This document shows, one piece after another, positions 23,388 to 25,905 of a DNA stretch of 25,905 nt. A program made the position numbers and the translations under genes. A model generated the notes under the pieces. That model had not been told where the DNA came from. It was given only the letters and a program-made list of their open reading frames with translations, and did no database searches. Location: the NCBI GenBank assembly GCA_003243255.1, contig QFQM01000053.1, positions 1 through 25,905 of the forward strand, written 5' to 3'. The DNA comes from Flavobacterium psychrophilum (lineage in GTDB: Bacteria; Bacteroidota; Bacteroidia; Flavobacteriales; Flavobacteriaceae). Within the stretch, counting starts at the first letter, position 1. The number at the start of each line of letters is the position of its first letter.

Positions 23388-25601
23388 ATGAAATATATAA
23401 AACAAACCTTTCCGGTTTTAGAAATGACTTGTGCGGCTTGTGCTGTCAGCGTGGAATCCATGCTTAAGTCAGTGTCGGGCGTGAAGGACGCTGGTGTAAA
23501 CTATGCCAATCAGTCCGCATGGATTGAGTATGATAACAAGCTTGCACAACCAGGTGATCTGCAAAACGCAATACGTTCGATAGGCTATGATTTAGTGGTA
23601 GATGCAGAAGATCCACAAGCTGTAAAAGAAGAAGCTCAAAGAAAACAATATGAGCAGGTTAAGAAAAGAACGATCTGGTCTTCCATCCTTGCGGTACCGG
23701 TGGTAATTATAGGTATGTTCTTTATGGATATGCCGTATGGGAATTATATTTCCATGCTACTCGCTGCACCAGTCGTGTTTTATTTTGGAAGACATTTCTT
23801 TGTCAATGCCTGGAAGCAGGCACGTCACAAAATGGCGAACATGGACACACTGGTGGCCTTGTCTACAGGTATAGCTTTTCTCTTCAGCACTTTCAATACT
23901 TTCTTTCCTGAATTCTGGCATGCACGTGGTGTACATGCGCATGTCTATTTTGAGGCCGCAGCCGTGGTCATTGCTTTCATTTCACTGGGCAAGCTCCTGG
24001 AGGAAAAAGCAAAGTCAAATACATCATCCGCGATTAAGAAATTGATGGGCCTCCAGCCAAAGACGGTTCGCATGATCGTAGAAGGAGTTGAGCAGGAAAT
24101 ACCGATTGCTTCTGTCAAAACAGGTAATGTAATTATGGTTCGCCCCGGAGAGAGAATTCCAGTCGATGGAAAAGTAGTATCAGGTTCATCCTTCGTAGAT
24201 GAAAGTATGATTTCAGGTGAACCAATACCGGTAGAAAAGAAATCGGGAGAAAAAGTATTTGCGGGGACCGTTAACCAGAAAGGAAACTTTCAGTTTGAAG
24301 CTGAAAAAGTCGGTGGCGATACCATCTTGGCACACATCATTAAGATGGTTCAGGAAGCACAAGGCAGTAAAGCACCTGTTCAAAAACTGGTAGATAAAAT
24401 CGCGGGGATATTTGTGCCGGTGGTAGTTTCCATTTCCATTTTGACATTTACGGTGTGGATGATTTTTGGAGGAGACAATGCCTTTACACATGCGCTGCTT
24501 ACTTCGGTAACGGTACTGGTGATTGCGTGTCCCTGTGCATTGGGGTTAGCTACACCAACCGCTATCATGGTAGGTGTAGGCAAGGGCGCTGAAAATAATA
24601 TACTCATCAAAGATGCCGAGAGCCTTGAGTTAGCGCATAAGGTAAATGCAGTGATATTAGATAAGACTGGAACGATCACGGAAGGAAAACCCACTGTAAC
24701 AGATATGCTTTGGACATCACCAGCTAGTATCGGTACTTTGAAAAATATATTGTACGCCTTGGAAATTCAATCGGAGCATCCTCTGGCAGAAGCGGTGGTG
24801 AAACGACTCAGTGAAGAGAAAATTCAGTCTATACCTACGCACGATTTTGAAAGCATTACGGGCAAGGGGGTAAAAGCAAGTGTTAATGTGCAAACCTATT
24901 ATGTGGGAAATAGAAAACTCATGGATGAGTACGGCATTACACTACCTGAAAAATTGCAACAGGATAGTATGCGTCTTCAGCAGGAGGCTAAGACGGTAGT
25001 TTACTTCAGTGACCAAACACACGTGATCGCTACGCTGGCTATTGCTGATAAGATCAAGCCAACATCTAAAAATGCCATTCAGTTATTACAGGATCGGGGC
25101 ATTGAAGTCTATATGCTGACAGGCGACAATGAACACACTGCCATAGCGGTTGCCAGGCAGGTTGGGCTTAAGCATTACAAATCAGAGGTGATGCCTTCAG
25201 AAAAAGCAGAATTTATTAAGCAACTTCAGGCACAAGGTAAAGTGGTCGCGATGGTTGGTGATGGGATTAATGACTCGCATGCTTTAGCTCAGGCTGATGT
25301 GAGCATTGCTATGGGTAAGGGCTCTGATATTGCTATGGATGTAGCCAAAATGACGTTGATCACCTCCGATTTACAAGCCATTCCCAAAGCACTGAACCTC
25401 TCTTCCAAAACGGTAAGAGGAATTCGTCAGAATCTTTTCTGGGCATTCATCTATAATATAATTGGTATTCCCTTAGCAGCCGGTGTACTGTATCCGTTGA
25501 ATGGCTTTTTACTCGATCCCATGATTGCAGGTGCGGCAATGGCGTTGAGTTCGGTCAGTGTTGTTGGCAATAGCTTACGATTAAAGGCAGCAAAGATATA
25601 A
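23388..25601 (+). CDS. copA: Cu(I)-exporting P1B-1 ATPase CopA
   Basis: This 737-residue protein pumps Cu(I), and probably Ag(I), from cytoplasm to periplasm. It has one N-terminal HMA domain ([15 protein letters not shown]), eight expected membrane helices, the actuator SGEP motif, CPC in the transport helix (C381-P-C383, [14 protein letters not shown]), the phosphorylation motif DKTGTITEG (D425), SEHPLAEAV, and the hinge [20 protein letters not shown]. The late helices carry the copper-type YN ([13 protein letters not shown]) and M..SS ([12 protein letters not shown]) signatures, which separate it from the Zn/Cd ATPase upstream. The hinge has NDSH in place of the common NDAP, a variant I believe is usual in this phylum. 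It follows two HMA-AraC regulators. Confidence 0.96.
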   Translation: MKYIKQTFPVLEMTCAACAVSVESMLKSVSGVKDAGVNYANQSAWIEYDNKLAQPGDLQNAIRSIGYDLVVDAEDPQAVKEEAQRKQYEQVKKRTIWSSILAVPVVIIGMFFMDMPYGNYISMLLAAPVVFYFGRHFFVNAWKQARHKMANMDTLVALSTGIAFLFSTFNTFFPEFWHARGVHAHVYFEAAAVVIAFISLGKLLEEKAKSNTSSAIKKLMGLQPKTVRMIVEGVEQEIPIASVKTGNVIMVRPGERIPVDGKVVSGSSFVDESMISGEPIPVEKKSGEKVFAGTVNQKGNFQFEAEKVGGDTILAHIIKMVQEAQGSKAPVQKLVDKIAGIFVPVVVSISILTFTVWMIFGGDNAFTHALLTSVTVLVIACPCALGLATPTAIMVGVGKGAENNILIKDAESLELAHKVNAVILDKTGTITEGKPTVTDMLWTSPASIGTLKNILYALEIQSEHPLAEAVVKRLSEEKIQSIPTHDFESITGKGVKASVNVQTYYVGNRKLMDEYGITLPEKLQQDSMRLQQEAKTVVYFSDQTHVIATLAIADKIKPTSKNAIQLLQDRGIEVYMLTGDNEHTAIAVARQVGLKHYKSEVMPSEKAEFIKQLQAQGKVVAMVGDGINDSHALAQADVSIAMGKGSDIAMDVAKMTLITSDLQAIPKALNLSSKTVRGIRQNLFWAFIYNIIGIPLAAGVLYPLNGFLLDPMIAGAAMALSSVSVVGNSLRLKAAKI

Positions 25602-25685
25602 ACACAGAATTGACACATCTGTAAATTTTATAAAAGCTCCCGGTTAAAGTATAAGATCAGTCTTCATTCAAAGTCTACATTAGCA

Positions 25686-25790
25686 ATGCAATCAAGTAAG
25701 GACATAAAGTTTACTCAACGGATTATTGGGTTAATAATAGGACTTGTGGCCGCGAGTATATGCCTTACGATGATGATTGGTCTGATATAA
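25686..25790 (+). CDS. 34-aa single-pass membrane peptide after copA
   Basis: ATG at 25686 opens a 34-codon frame ending TAA at 25788-25790. The peptide has a polar basic start (MQSSKDIKFTQR) and one hydrophobic helix (IIGLIIGLVAASICLTMMIGLI). It lies 84 bases after copA and 17 bases before the next gene, in the same orientation. The profile parallels the 48-aa protein upstream of czcA, although no residue-level similarity is clear. It may be a small accessory of the copper exporter or of the downstream membrane protein. No family recognised. Confidence 0.5.
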   Translation: MQSSKDIKFTQRIIGLIIGLVAASICLTMMIGLI

Positions 25791-25807
25791 AATTATCTCA
25801 ATACGTT

Positions 25808-25905
25808 ATGACATTTACACCTGGTATTCGAAAATTAGGGCTAACGGCTCATATCTCTTTTTCTGTAGGTTGGTTTGGTGCAGTGGTTGGGTTTTTGATT
25901 CTCGC
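25808..25905 (+). CDS. Membrane protein, N-terminal fragment (cut by window edge)
   Basis: ATG at 25808 opens a frame that runs to the end of the window. The 32 visible residues start MTFTPGIRKLGLTAHISFSV and continue GWFGAVVGFLIL, the beginning of a first membrane helix. The LTAH..FSVGW(F/L)GAVV pattern resembles small uncharacterised polytopic membrane proteins (DUF2269-like) in many bacteria, but too little is present to be firm. It sits 17 bases after the 34-aa frame. Confidence 0.6.
   Translation, partial: MTFTPGIRKLGLTAHISFSVGWFGAVVGFLIL

Noticed and set aside
1..25905. CRISPR arrays, tRNA, rRNA and insertion sequences
   Set aside because: No regularly spaced repeats, cloverleaf-like sequences, rRNA stretches or transposase frames were seen.

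Overview
The window comes from a Bacteroidota genome, probably of the Cytophagales/Sphingobacteriales type. The evidence is a CTnDOT-style tra gene order (traG-I-J-K-(L)-M-N), no Shine-Dalgarno sequences before most starts, TAnnTTTG-like -7 elements, and many protein families typical of the phylum. It reads as part of an integrative conjugative element (ICE) carrying a heavy-metal cargo. No integrase, relaxase, attachment site, rRNA, tRNA or CRISPR array is visible, and both edges cut genes.

Layout. (1) Positions 1-8989 hold the transfer module on the plus strand: the 3' part of the TraG ATPase, three tandem secreted TraI-like paralogs, TraJ, TraK, a TraL-position membrane protein, TraM, TraN and a lysine-rich accessory protein. 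Between traM and traN lie two very short hydrophobic ORFs (21 and 32 aa) and three strong hairpins. (2) Positions 8990-9483 are non-coding and packed with inverted repeats: a 25-bp-arm hairpin, two partly exclusive smaller hairpins, and a 226-nt nested inverted repeat (about 54 base pairs) that ends on the start codon of a DUF6943-like gene. (3) Positions 9913-11151, minus strand, hold an AT-rich, isolated PIN-domain protein with a 12-cysteine zinc-ribbon tail, a possible defence or toxin nuclease. (4) Positions 11152-11678 show no supportable gene. (5) Positions 11679-21665 are a divalent-metal/mercury island: a Cys/His-rich DUF6660-like protein, an overlooked 48-aa membrane protein, a CzcA-type RND pump, TolC, a CzcB adaptor, a NicO-like membrane protein, a Zn/Cd P-type ATPase, a CadC-like ArsR repressor with a visible operator, MerTP and a GDCCVxC protein. 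(6) Positions 21666-25905 are a copper module: two tandem regulators that each fuse an HMA-like metal-binding domain to an AraC helix-turn-helix, CopA, a 34-aa membrane peptide, and the start of another membrane protein.

How they fit together. The tra genes would build a VirB-like channel. The cargo would move metals in two steps: P-type ATPases (and perhaps the NicO-like protein) carry metal from cytoplasm to periplasm, and the CzcA-CzcB-TolC complex carries it on to the outside. Regulation appears split between an ArsR repressor for the mer-like operon and HMA-AraC one-component sensors for copA.

The least explained items are the nested inverted repeat at 9258-9483, the leucine-rich micro-ORF plus terminator inside the tra operon, the PIN-zinc-ribbon protein, and the paired HMA-AraC regulators with their repeats.
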